From the NCBI RefSeq assembly GCF_040115645.1, contig NC_089578.1, forward strand, positions 682,001 through 746,000: DNA of 64,000 nt, in the 5' to 3' direction. The notes below the pieces were generated by a model. That model did not search any database and had not been told where the DNA came from. It worked only from the letters and a program-made list of their open reading frames with translations. The stretch comes from Euwallacea fornicatus (Eukaryota > Arthropoda > Insecta > Coleoptera > Curculionidae). Positions 49,085 to 59,769 of this stretch are shown one piece after another; positions within the stretch are counted from its first letter, which is position 1, and the number at the start of each line of letters is the position of its first letter. The position numbers and the translations under genes were made by a program.

Positions 49085-52000
49085 ATGAGTTGCACAAGGA
49101 GTGCAAGGAAACCTGCTGTTTGGTTAACAGTCGACGATTTCGGAACGCATGAGGATGATTCTGGCGTGATAAAGAAGGTCAAGAGATTCACCTGGGAGAA
49201 CGTGAAAAATACCACAGTTCAGGTACTCAAAGGAAAATATAAGATAAAATACATATAAAAAGTAAACAAGTTTTAAAATGTGTTTCGTTCAGTTTATATT
49301 CCTTATCTGGAGCTCGTTTTCTGTTATCTGAAGGTCGAACCGCCGAATAGCGCCGCAGGATATTTTTACCGAGTGATAAGGCTTTTATTGCTATTTTTTC
49401 TTTCATAGTTTCATTTTCCCCTCAGGTCATAAATTGGGGGGCGACAATAACATCTATCAGAATCCCCGACAAAGATGGAAACGCCGAAGACATCGTCACT
49501 GGATTCGATTCCATCGAAGAATATTTGAGCACCAAAAACCGCTATTACGGAGCAACCATTGGGAGAGTGGCCAACAGAACTGCTAGAGGAGAACTGGTAG
49601 AGATCTTTAATTTTCCCGCCTATTCGCTAATAATCGGGGATGTACAGCGTGTCCGGGAGTTAGGCGGCCAAAGCTAAATAGCGAAATCTTCAAGCAAAAA
49701 TGATATCGCTTTACTGGTGGTGTTTTGTTGCCCAAAACGCAAGGAATTGAAATTTGAGATTTTTCAAAAATTTCGGGTGCCAGCCCCGTTTTTTTGAGGT
49801 CTCGAAATGAAGTTTTATTCGTACGCCACTGCTCTTTCGCGACTGGGTCTCGTAATTTGTTGTCGGTATCTACAGGGTGATATGTTCACGAGGGCCTTTG
49901 ACCACCTTTTTCGTGGACCATCTATGTGTTTGTCCAAATTCCAATTTCCTGTCGAATTTAGAAGTTTTTCGTTCATTTGCCATTGTTCCCGCACCTGTCA
50001 CCCTGTTTCCAGCTTTTTGCAAAATTCCCTAGGAGTGTATGTGCGGGGATTTCCCAGTGAGACGCGCACGCGCCTCATGTGGTCCCATTTACATTTCCAG
50101 ATACATAATGGATTATCGTTGAAATAGAGCGGTCCCTCTATTTCCATTAGACTATTAATGGCGCTTTTACCGCAATTCATTATCCATATGGAATTTCAAG
50201 TGCGTCTACGTGTAACGCACGCACTTGCTGCAGGGAAATCATTTCTAGACAATTTTGCAAATAACTCAAAAACGGCGATAGAGGCGTAAACAACGAAAAA
50301 GGGACAAAAAGGGATTTCAATTGAACGGGGAAATTCAAAACTCATTCACCTGACGGCCCGTACAGGGCGGCCAAAAAATTCGAGGTGCTGAAACGAAACC
50401 TCAACAAATTAACCTCCTGTATACAGAGTGTTTAAAAAATACGCGGCAACATTTAAGGGAGCGATTTGTCAGGGCATCTTATCGGAAAAAGTTGCCATAA
50501 ACATAGGTCCGGAAATGTATTGTTTCCGATATACAGGGTGTTAATTTTTTTTTTTTATAATTCAAAAGTATTTTGACCGACTTTTTTGGAATTTGGTGGC
50601 GTTGTTCGTAGCTTTAGAGTTTTATTTTTATTTTTGTAGCTTTTAATAAAATTCAAAAAATACCAAAAAATTCCAAATCCCTAAATTTCGGCAACAAAGG
50701 ATTTTTGGCAAATAAAGCGAAATAACGTTATTTTTCTTTGACCGTTTCACAGCTTAAATTTGGCTGCTTAATTTCAAGACATCCTGTATGAACTGTACCT
50801 ACTTGGTTCGCAGGATGTTGAAGGGGTGAACTACAAATTAGCGATCAACAACGGCCCTAATCACCTCCATGGAGGTATTCAAGGATTCGATAAGGTTTTG
50901 TGGAACTACCATGTATCTGGAAATAAGCTAATTTTAACCTACTTGTCAAAAGATATGGAGGAGGGCTATCCCGGTTAGTAGGCCGACTGGTCACCCAATG
51001 GGCAAAACTTCATCCATGTATTATTTCTGCAAAAATTCTACGATTTGACTAAATGTGTCTTACACGAAAGTTGACAGTTTCTGAGACCCATTTTGCCAAA
51101 GTTTCATTTTTTTCGTAATTTTGGGTATTGCTCCGACAGTTTATGAGATATTTAGTTGAAATTTTGGCATAAATACGTGTATTAATCGAGGTTGACTCAA
51201 CCAAGCGAACCAAACGGCCATTAGAGCCTTCAGAGTGACAGTTTCTATGAGGTCAGACATCCTTTTTCATCGCATCGAAAGTTGTCAGATTTCGTACGAG
51301 GCAAATTTGGCTAAATCGCAAAATTTTTCGGAAAAAATATGCGGATTAAGCTTGGTCATTTGGGCCACCCTGTATAATACACTAACGGGTAAAAAGTGCT
51401 GAGATGACTATTACAATTCAAGGGGACGTTCTTGCCACAATCACATTCCAGTTGACCCACAACAACGAATTCCAAATAGACTACAAGGCGGTGGTCAGTA
51501 GGACTACTCCGATAAATTTGACCAACCACTCGTACTTCAATCTGGGTGGCCACGGGTCTGGGTCAAAGGAACTGTACCAGCACGAAATTACTATTAACGC
51601 TGATAGATATACGGAGGTTGATGAAACTGCAATTCCAACGGGTCAGTTCAGGTTATTTATTTATTTTATATGTTACGATGTTAAGAATTTTTTAACATAA
51701 TTTTGCTCTTTTTTTTGTAAAAAATGCAAATGATATTCTCATTTGTCATTGAAAGTTGCCAACGTAGACGCACGTTAAATTTAACTCCTGGATTTAGACC
51801 GTCGGTACCTTTGAAACTTACATAAATGGAAATCTCTAATTTTGATACTTTTCGGCGCGGAACGATTGAAAATTGAAAAATTTGGACGATTAAAACCCTT
51901 TCAATTTAACGTTCGGGCTAATAGCACCTTCAAATATTTGTCCAATTTTAATCCTTTAAAAGTCACATGTCATGTGTCATATTTAGAAGCTTCCAACGTT

Positions 52001-54797
52001 GACAGCCTTGGTCTCTTAAAAGCTTCAAATATACTCCAGTTCGACGTATATGAAGTCTGTCAAGATTGGTGGCATTGACACATAAATTTTTGATTTTTCA
52101 AAAATATTCCGATTTTGACGCAATTAAGTGTGACAATTGACATATCGAAATAATAAACAAAAATAATCAAATTTAGCACGTTTAATCTGTGGAAGTCCTC
52201 AGTGCGTCTGCATTTGAGCTGTCAAATTCTGCAGGTTTGTCACATTTCGACTATGAGAATGATCGAATTTGACATGTTTTGTCTCAGGCTAACTGCTCAA
52301 TCTACGCAAGATCATTAAAATATATATTCAGTTTTGATGTAAATTGACTATGAAGATAGTCAAAATGGGCTTAAAATCGCTGGAAAAATTAACTGAAGGT
52401 TCTGTCAATATTTCGCCATTTCTTATCAGAAAAAGACTGCTCGTTAAAGACTTTAAAGGGTCAAAAATTCGCTAAAAAAAAGTTTTGTCGATAATTCGCT
52501 CTTTCGTCTTATTGAAATGAAAGAAGAGTAATCAGACATTTGAGCAGAATGCGAAGAAAAAGATTGGTGGAGGGTGCCCAAGAACCTGCTCAAGAACCTT
52601 AACCTGAATAGTTTAGGAAAAACTCGGAATTCTAAAGGAAAAACAGTTCTAATCTGTCATATTTTATCTTCTAATATCTTCAAAATGGATGTATTTGGTC
52701 CCTTCGAACCTTCGGGGGGTATGTTGTCCTTTAGCAAATTCCTAAGAATTCTGAGGCATGTTCTATAGTTTACAGTGTGTACGAAGTATCCGGCGATCCC
52801 GAAATATTTTAAAAATTATACAAAATTAAAAAAAAAATCTTATTTAAAAATTTTTATTTGTTTTGACGACGGCTAGAGATTGTTTATTGAAACGTCAGAG
52901 CTCTTCAATACCACTTTTTCTCAATAGAAAACTAATAGCGAAATCTATAGTTTTAAGAACCACTTGAGGATTCGAAGAAACAGGAGGTCGCAATGATCAA
53001 GTGGTTGAACTTGCTGAAGATCCACCATTATCATTAAGAAAAGCTGCCGCACAAAGTGATGTTCCGTTTAACTCTATCAGAGCTACGTTAAAGACAAACC
53101 ATTTTCACCCTTATAAAGTCACTGTAGCTCAAGAACTGTAAGTTGAAGATTTTGCTCATAGAATGGAATTTTGTGACGCAATGATGCGTAGATGGGAAGA
53201 AAATAACGATTGCTTAAGTCACTTTATCTTTTCTGATTAGGCAATTTTCATGCAAAATGAAGTCATTAATCGGCGTAGCTGTCGTTAATGGGCAGGAGAA
53301 AGTCCCCATTGGATGCGAGAAATACACACATATATCCTCAGAAAATCAGGTGTGGGCAGACATCGTTGAAAGGGCCTGCTATTGAAGAGAATTCGAAATC
53401 AGAGATGTATCTCCAACTACTACAAAATCAGATTTTCCTGGCAATTGTCAGCATAGGGGAGCCCCGTCCCCAGCAGGGTGGTACCGTTTGAACGACAAGT
53501 ACGAGCATACTCGAGTCTGCATGGGCCTACAAGCGTACGCCCATTTTGAACGTTTAACTAAATAAAAATAATTTTTTTTCCCGTTTTGGGCTGCAGGTGA
53601 AACAGAACGGCCCCCTAGCTCACCGGACCTGACGCTCCTCGACTATTTTCCGTAGGGACACTGAGAAAGTACGGTGCATGCGGCAAAACCGGCAGATATA
53701 AATGAGTTAAGGAGAAGAATTACTGACGAATGCCGTGTCATTGTTGCTGAAAGACATTATTGACAAGTTTTATGACAATTTAGTCCGTTGTGAGGCAGTT
53801 CAGGGGACACATTTGAGCACTCGCTTGAGTAAAAACATGTTCCTTCGCACAAAAACAATTTCCTTTTTCTCTCTCTCTCTCTCTCTCTTTGGTTCTGCAA
53901 TGGCTGCTGAACCGCTGTGAATGTGTTCAGAACGCGAGGGGCGAATCAGAAAATATCACAAAAGGTTTGGCGTTCCGCGAGAGACAACATTGCTTCAATT
54001 CGCCGCTACTTCGCGGGCGCACCTCGTATATGCAAAAATATTTCCCGAATTCGGTTATTCTAGGTTGAAGCTCCCCTGAAAGTCAGAATTTTTCCAGATT
54101 TTTTTCTCGACAACCGCAGGCCTGAGACGAAACTTCAGTTAAAAAATCGGCATTTTTTAAGGTCCCATGCGTTGCGAGTCGCCCTGTATATTCTTCGATT
54201 CGCGCCAGGGTTGTCCGTACACGGCGCACTGTTTGACTTGACAACTGAACGAACCTCCCAATAATTCCAGGAAACCTCCCCAGCGTCAACGGAACCGTCT
54301 TCGACTTAAGGGTCCCGAAACTATTGGGACAGGTGATTTCGGAAGTTCCCAACTCCCCCGGATATGACCACAACTACTGCGTTGCAAAGGGGTCGTCGCA
54401 GGTACAGAGTGCTGCACCCCCCCATGCTGCTTCTAAGTTCTCATTTTCAGGACGTCGCCTTTGTAGCAAAAGCTTACCATCGGCCTAGCGGACGCGTGAT
54501 GGAAGTCTACAGCAACCAACCGGGAGTTCAATTCTACACCGGGAACTTCATGCCTGAGGATGAGAGCAGCCAAGGGAAGGGGGCGATCTACCGGAAACAC
54601 GGGGCGTTTTGTCTGGAGACGCAGATGTATCCAGACGCAATTCATCACGTGAGTGACGTATTAAAGAATTTTTTCTTTGAACTCGGTCGATCTTCACGGT
54701 TTTTCTCTTATTCCAGGCGAACTTCCCCGATCTGCTGGTTAGACCGGGCGAGGAGTACCGCCACCTCACCAGCTTCAAGTTTACGGTGGAGAACTGA
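49085..54797 (+). CDS. Galactose mutarotase (aldose 1-epimerase), copy 2
   Basis: Same reaction as copy 1. Seven exons: 49085-49222, 49426-49596, 50814-50973, 51423-51641, 54271-54401, 54451-54648 and 54717-54797, giving 365 residues with consistent phases. Marks are INWGATITSIRIPDKDGNAE, then YYGATIGRVANRTARGEL, NHLHGGIQGFDKVLWNYH (catalytic His), LTNHSYFNLGGHGSGS (second His), GYDHNYCVAKGSS and AFCLETQMYPDAIHH (catalytic Glu). The end is SFKFTVEN and stop. An in-frame TTG upstream is not needed. It differs from copy 1 by one intron fewer and by introns swollen to 2.6 kb with mobile elements. A Tc1-type element starts 22 bases after the stop. It appears functional as protein. Confidence 0.93.
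49600..51420. other. Introns 2 and 3 of mutarotase copy 2, with MITE ends
   Basis: End motifs occur at about 49644 (TGTACAGCGTGTCCGGG), 49871 (TACAGGGTGATATG), 50418 (TATACAGAGTG), 50530 (TATACAGGGTGTTAA), 50780 (CATCCTGTATG) and 51366 (CCACCCTGTATAAT). Several short elements have probably inserted here. I could not pair the ends with certainty. Confidence 0.45.
52771..54028 (+). mobile_element. Decayed mariner-like transposon in intron 4 of mutarotase copy 2
   Basis: The left end TACAGTGTGTACGAAGTATC, then CGGCGA, resembles the inverted right end TACGAGGTGCGCCCGCGAAG, then TAGCGGCGA, 1258 bp apart. The plus strand inside (about 53050-53300) shows, with many stops, the pattern of a transposase: a HPYK-type stretch, GIL-like EFC, a LF-SD stretch, then NRR and W. 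A (CT)n run lies at 53871-53888. It is dead. Confidence 0.6.
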
Positions 54798-54819
54798 CGG
54801 TGCGGCTGTTAGGGAAATA

Positions 54820-56106
54820 CACTGATTTTCAAAAAAACCGCAACACCAAGAAGATTTTAATGCGATATGAAGTTTTTCTTTACCTTTTCTTATCTGTGAC
54901 GATCGTTCTTTTTGCAAATTTTGTTAAAGGCGGATAGCGATGAAGGTACCACTGTTAGTACCATATTGAATGTGTGGTAGGGCAAAATGCCTCCTGTACG
55001 CCGAAATGCAGTTTAACTCCCTTCGAAAGGGGAAGAATTGCTGGTGTGCACGAGGCAGGTTTACCTTTCCGCGAAATTGCACGTAGATTGGATCGAAACG
55101 CGTCAACAGCGCTAAGAGCTCGGAGAGATTGGTCTAGCGAAGGGTCAGTAAATCGTCATCGTGGTAGCGGCCGTCCAAGAATGACGCGAAGACCGGCGAC
55201 TTCGTCGTTCAGCGACAGACAACAATTCCGTCTCTTGGTGCTAACTGGGTAGCCACCCTAAATCGAAGGGCCTTCCTTAGTACCATGTATCGCAGAATTC
55301 GAAGTTGTGGACTAAATTCATATCGTCTTCCATTATCACGAAACCACAGGGTGGCCCGACTGGTGTGGTGTCGTCTGAGAGTGCAATGAGTGGATGAGTG
55401 GAGAAGAATCGTGTTCAGCCGATTTTGTTAATGGCGATCTGATGGACGGTTACGTGTTAGAAGGCGCAGAGGAGGGCGATTAAATTTGGACTTTTCGGAA
55501 AGGCGTCGTTCTGGTTTAACACCAGGTGTCACGGTTTGGGGCGCCATCCAGTATGGCAGTCGGTCTCCTCTTCTTTTCATTTATGATAGATTCAATGCCC
55601 AGAGGTGCATTAATAGTGTCTTAGAACCGGTTCTTGTACCATACATGCCCGACCATCCTGGAAGCACATTTCAACAGGATAATGCGCGACCACATGTAGC
55701 CGACGACACTTTGAGGTATTTGGAAGCTGAAAATTTGGATACTTTGCCTTGGCCAGCTCGGTCTCCGGATTTGTCCCCAATAGAGCGTGCATGGGATATA
55801 ATGGGTCGGAGACTTCAACGTTTAGCTCGCCCTCCAGAGACCATAGATGAACTCCGCGAGCGGGTGCAGATTGGCACAGGAAGATATTGGCAATTTAATC
55901 TTAAGCATGCCACGTCGCCTACAGGAATGTGTTAATTTAAGAGGAGATACCACCCATTATTAAACTATTATTAAATTTTTCCACTTATTCACAATAATTT
56001 TCTTTTGATATTTTGATCGTTCTTATCTTTTACCCAACGTAATGCCAGAATTTCGAACGTGTACGATGTGTTCTACTGGGTGTTGCGGTTTTTTTGAAAG
56101 TCAGTG
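54820..56106 (+). mobile_element. Tc1-type transposon with matching ends
   Basis: A 1287-bp element flanked by TA on both sides. The ends CACTGATTTTCAAAAAAACC and (inverted) CACTGACTTTCAAAAAAACC begin 28-bp terminal inverted repeats with one mismatch. The first part (54989-55252) encodes a paired-type helix-turn-helix region, LTPFERGRIAGVHEAGLPFR, and the linker motif GRPRMTRRP. The last part (55486-55935) encodes GVTVWGAIQY, then FQQDNARPHVADDTLRYLEA and LPWPARSPDLSPIERAWDIM. The middle (about 55250-55485) is frameshifted with stops, so the transposase is not functional, although the ends are well preserved. Confidence 0.88.
54989..55935 (+). pseudogene. Tc1-type transposase, broken in the middle
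   Basis: DDE-superfamily transposase of the element at 54820-56106. The N-terminal DNA-binding part and the C-terminal catalytic part (QDNARPHVA; WPARSPDLSPIERAWD with the last catalytic acid) are each open. They lie in different frames and the segment between, which should carry the first catalytic Asp, has stops. A pseudogene. Confidence 0.8.
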
Positions 56107-56673
56107 TACTTAACGTGGTAAAAGTCAAATATTACACACGCTTTGGTCGGACGTTCAGAAGTTGTTTTCCACGTTACTCCATTAATAACAGAAATCATCA
56201 TCGGGGTAATCAAGAGAAACATGCGGTCCTATCAATAACTGAAAGTAATAATTAATTACACGGAACATTATATGATGTGATATTAAGAATACCTGTGTTG
56301 TAGCCTCTTTCGTAGTTACCAAAGCCATTAATCTCGGCACAGAGGAATGTAAACTAACGTCCGACTCAATATGTCTTCACGATAAACAACTATCTCAAAA
56401 TTAATTATAAAAAGTCTTCGACAAGATTTTAATACAATTTATTCTTCGTGCTTTGTTCATTAATATAAACCTAAATGCCGAAGAAAGGACTTGCTGATGG
56501 TTGTGTGCGCACATCCGCCGCGAGCTTATAATATGGAATTATGTGTCTCCCTATAATAAAAAGTAATAAGGTATTCTTAATGATACAGCCATGTAAACCG
56601 GCATGTTGAACATGAGATAAGAGCAGGGAAATTAATAATTGTAAAATCTGCAACAGATGCAATTTTCTATATG

Positions 56674-57013
56674 TACAGGGTGAGTCGGGAGGATCGTGCC
56701 AAACTTCAGGAGCGCGTTGTACATGAGAAATAAATTGTAAAAAAACTCAAATGTTGTTGTCCGATTTTCGTTTGTTTACAAGTTATAGCGTAAATAAAGT
56801 TAAAACATAAAATTTAAAAAAATTATAAATTTCATAAATTAATACGTTGGATTGGTCGTGGTGGCCCTATCAGTTGGCCTCCGAGGTCTCCAGACCTGAC
56901 ACCGCTAGACTATTGTTTGTGGGATTGGTTTAAAACTGAAGAGTTTTTTACATTTATTTTTCATGTACAACACGCTCCTGAAGTTTGGCACGATCCTCCC
57001 GACTCGCCCTGTA
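56674..57013 (+). mobile_element. Mariner-derived MITE with 45-60 bp TIRs
   Basis: The left end TACAGGGTGAGTCGGGAGGA, then TCGTGCCAAACTTCAGGAGC, is nearly identical to the inverted right end, which starts TACAGGGCGAGTCGGGAGGA. The length is 340 bp. Inside, the plus strand retains GRGGPISWPPRSPDLTPLDY, then CLWDWFKTEE, the C-terminal part of a mariner-type transposase. So the MITE formed by internal deletion of a coding parent. Confidence 0.85.
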
Positions 57014-57019
57014 TATATA

Positions 57020-58070
57020 TTTTTAAAATTAACTTTAAACAAATCGCCCTGCTCGTACGTGCAGTTCCTTGGGTGGATTAATAGCGTCCCGTGCTCGGTG
57101 CGGTAACGGAACGTCTAAATTAGAATCGAGCGCGTAAAATGGGAAAAATTAATTTTCGTCCTCGATTAGAAAAAATTTCCACGCGGGCGATGGAGGCTTA
57201 TAGAGACTCAATTTATTTTCCACGTCTCCACGTAATTCCCCAATTTCTCATAAGGAATTCCATGTGCGTAGCTCTCATTTTTCACAAGCTAACCCGGCAC
57301 ATTTGACAACGTGTGAAATGAGAATTTTCAATCTCGTGCGTCATCAGTGGCGAACCGTGACGCCGCCACTGGGGGACTGTGGAGATGTGATCTCTGCCAC
57401 GTCGTTCTGTCTATTTTCCAGGGGAAGTTTCATTGGCGCAGCCCATTTGTTCGGAATTCACCAACGGCCGCAGCTGGACTTGATGTACTGACTCGAAAAG
57501 TTCATTTTCGTGCGGGACTTAACAAATATGTGACTCCTGGAGCACGATAAAAACTCAATGTTTTCCACGCCATCGCGTAATTTCCTAAATTTCCCACTCA
57601 AATTCCATAGGCTCAGACCTTTCGCCCGCAAGTTGAGTATGACCAAATGACTAGTGATTAGCAATACGTAAAATTAAAACTTAGTTTTAGCGCGTATTTA
57701 AAAGAAATTGGACGCCGTCACTGGAAGTCCATTTTTTGGCAAAAAGACCCTCATCCCTTTCTCCGGTTTTTACCATGGGAAACGAGTTATAGTACACCTT
57801 GGCCGGGGGAGCTAGAAAGCGATTTTCACAGCATAAATAGAGCTTTTTATGCTCTATGTTTCGAGGCTTGGCTCTTGGAAATCGAGGTATAGACGCAAAG
57901 GCTGTGGGGGTGGTTCCGCCTGAAACGGGCCATACTCTATGTTAAACCCAAAATTCGATATTTCTCAAAAACTGACCAACACCTGCGGCGGGAAAAGATC
58001 GCAACCAACCAGTGCGGTAATGGGCCACGGATAACCTCAAATTTGTTAATGGGCTGGAAAATTGTTCATC
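57020..58070. other. No gene recognised
   Basis: Short overlapping frames on both strands only. No exon or transposase motif. Confidence 0.4.
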
Positions 58071-58479
58071 GCCCTCACTAGTACATACAGGCGTATGCAA
58101 AACAGTTAGCAGTGTGCAGGTCTTTTTTATGAAAATCCTTTAGTTTTGGACAAATTCCGATAGTCCGCTGTTTTTTCTCAGACACGTAAAATTTCACTTA
58201 ACGTGCAAGGAAACGCAAAACAAGTTGTGAAAAAACCCTTATTCAAATTTAAAAAAAAAAACATTTTTCTGTCAAAAAAATAGAGATTTTTCTTAAAAGT
58301 TGAAGAGAATGAAAAGGAAAGAATTAAAATTGAAAAAAAAGGGCATTTAAGTAAATTAATATTAATACTTTGTGTTGTCCTCTTTGTGGGAGTAACAGCT
58401 AAACATGTCTCCGGCATTGAGTCGAGTAAGGGTTAACACCTCTCAACTGGAATTGCATCCCAAGAGTCATTATTGATTG

Positions 58480-58690
58480 ATTTTGCTGCATCAACTCATC
58501 TTTTAACAGCTATCCGTAAGCGCTCAATAGGGTTCAGGCCCGGAGATCGATCAGGCCACTTCGAAACCTGGACCCCATTGTCGGCAAGCCGCGCCCTTGC
58601 CCTTCTGCTCGCGTGTTTAGGATCGTCGTCCTGCATGAAGACCCATCTGATGGCAACTTTAAAACTTTCAATTAACTATTGAGTGAAACT
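58480..58690 (-). pseudogene. Tc1-like transposase remnant
   Basis: The minus strand encodes IRWVFMQDDDPKHASRRAR, then VSKWPDRSPGLNPIERLRIA. This matches the Tc1 pattern FMHDNDPKHTSK and WPAQSPDLNPIENLW. The motif at about 58081 (GTACATACAGGCGTATGC) may be an element end. N-terminal part not readable. Confidence 0.7.
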
Positions 58691-58739
58691 GCGTGGTACC
58701 CTCCACTGTCAACATTGCTGTTTTTTCGTGTAGGTCTGC

Positions 58740-59760
58740 ACACAAGAGATTCACGTAAATAGGGGAATCCCAAAAAGGTTTCAACGTGGGGCGTGTCTAG
58801 TTATACCCACTCAAAACCTGATGCGGTGTCGTGGAAGCGCGTGACTTCTAAGACTCCCGAAGTTCGTTACTTAAGTCGATGATCGACCGTCCGGTATTGG
58901 CGTTGCCGCCACTTTGCACACCACTGCACATATGTACGTGCAATTAGGTATGAAATATCTATTTCTGGTGCAGTTCAGTTTAAAACGAATTGAAAACGTT
59001 TAGCAAATAAACCAATCGCCGACTTTCCTGTTCCTCGTCGATTTTAATAACTCGGAATTCATTAATTGGATAAAGTAATTTATTACCGCGAAGTGGTAAT
59101 TTAACGGCACCTGTCGGCAACTAAAAATAATCAACTTTATTGATACTCGAGATGAACTCAGTTACAGGATTAAGGAGCAAAAGCCCCGGAAACTTTAATC
59201 TTTATAATGAGCTTAGTCACTCCAGTATTCCGCTTATAAATGGGCATTGATGGAGTTACTACTCGCTGACGAGATTCAACGATTTAAAACGGTCAAATTT
59301 CTTAGGAAAGACTAATAAATAACGGATCGAAATTGTGCTGCTCTGGGACATTCTTATCTCACATCGCATACACACAAGAAATAAGCGCAGATACCACACC
59401 GGCAATGAAGTAAATCAGTTTTACGCCCAGTGCTGCTGGAGTTTTTTTTTCCCTGATTCGTTTCTGCCACAGAGCGTATTTACTAAATTAACGGCTCGAA
59501 GGAGGGATTTTAATTATTTGACCAGCTATCGCATAATTGACTGTCCGGCTTAATGGCTCGATTTGAACCCGATTGATCGGACAGTATTAGATATGCCCAT
59601 CTACAATCGGATTTTCGGAATGGAACGGCGAAAGCCGGCCTACTTTTACGGGCGAAGTGATTAGCCCCGTTAAGGACCCTCGGGGCTCCTCCGTAGCCCC
59701 GAATTTAACAAAGTTCTATGGAATGGCAGGAAATTCTGTTGAATTAATCAAATTCCGTGG
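58740..59760. other. No gene recognised
   Basis: Non-coding sequence before the tandem array. No motif of note. Confidence 0.4.
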
Positions 59761-59769
59761 GGCGCACAT

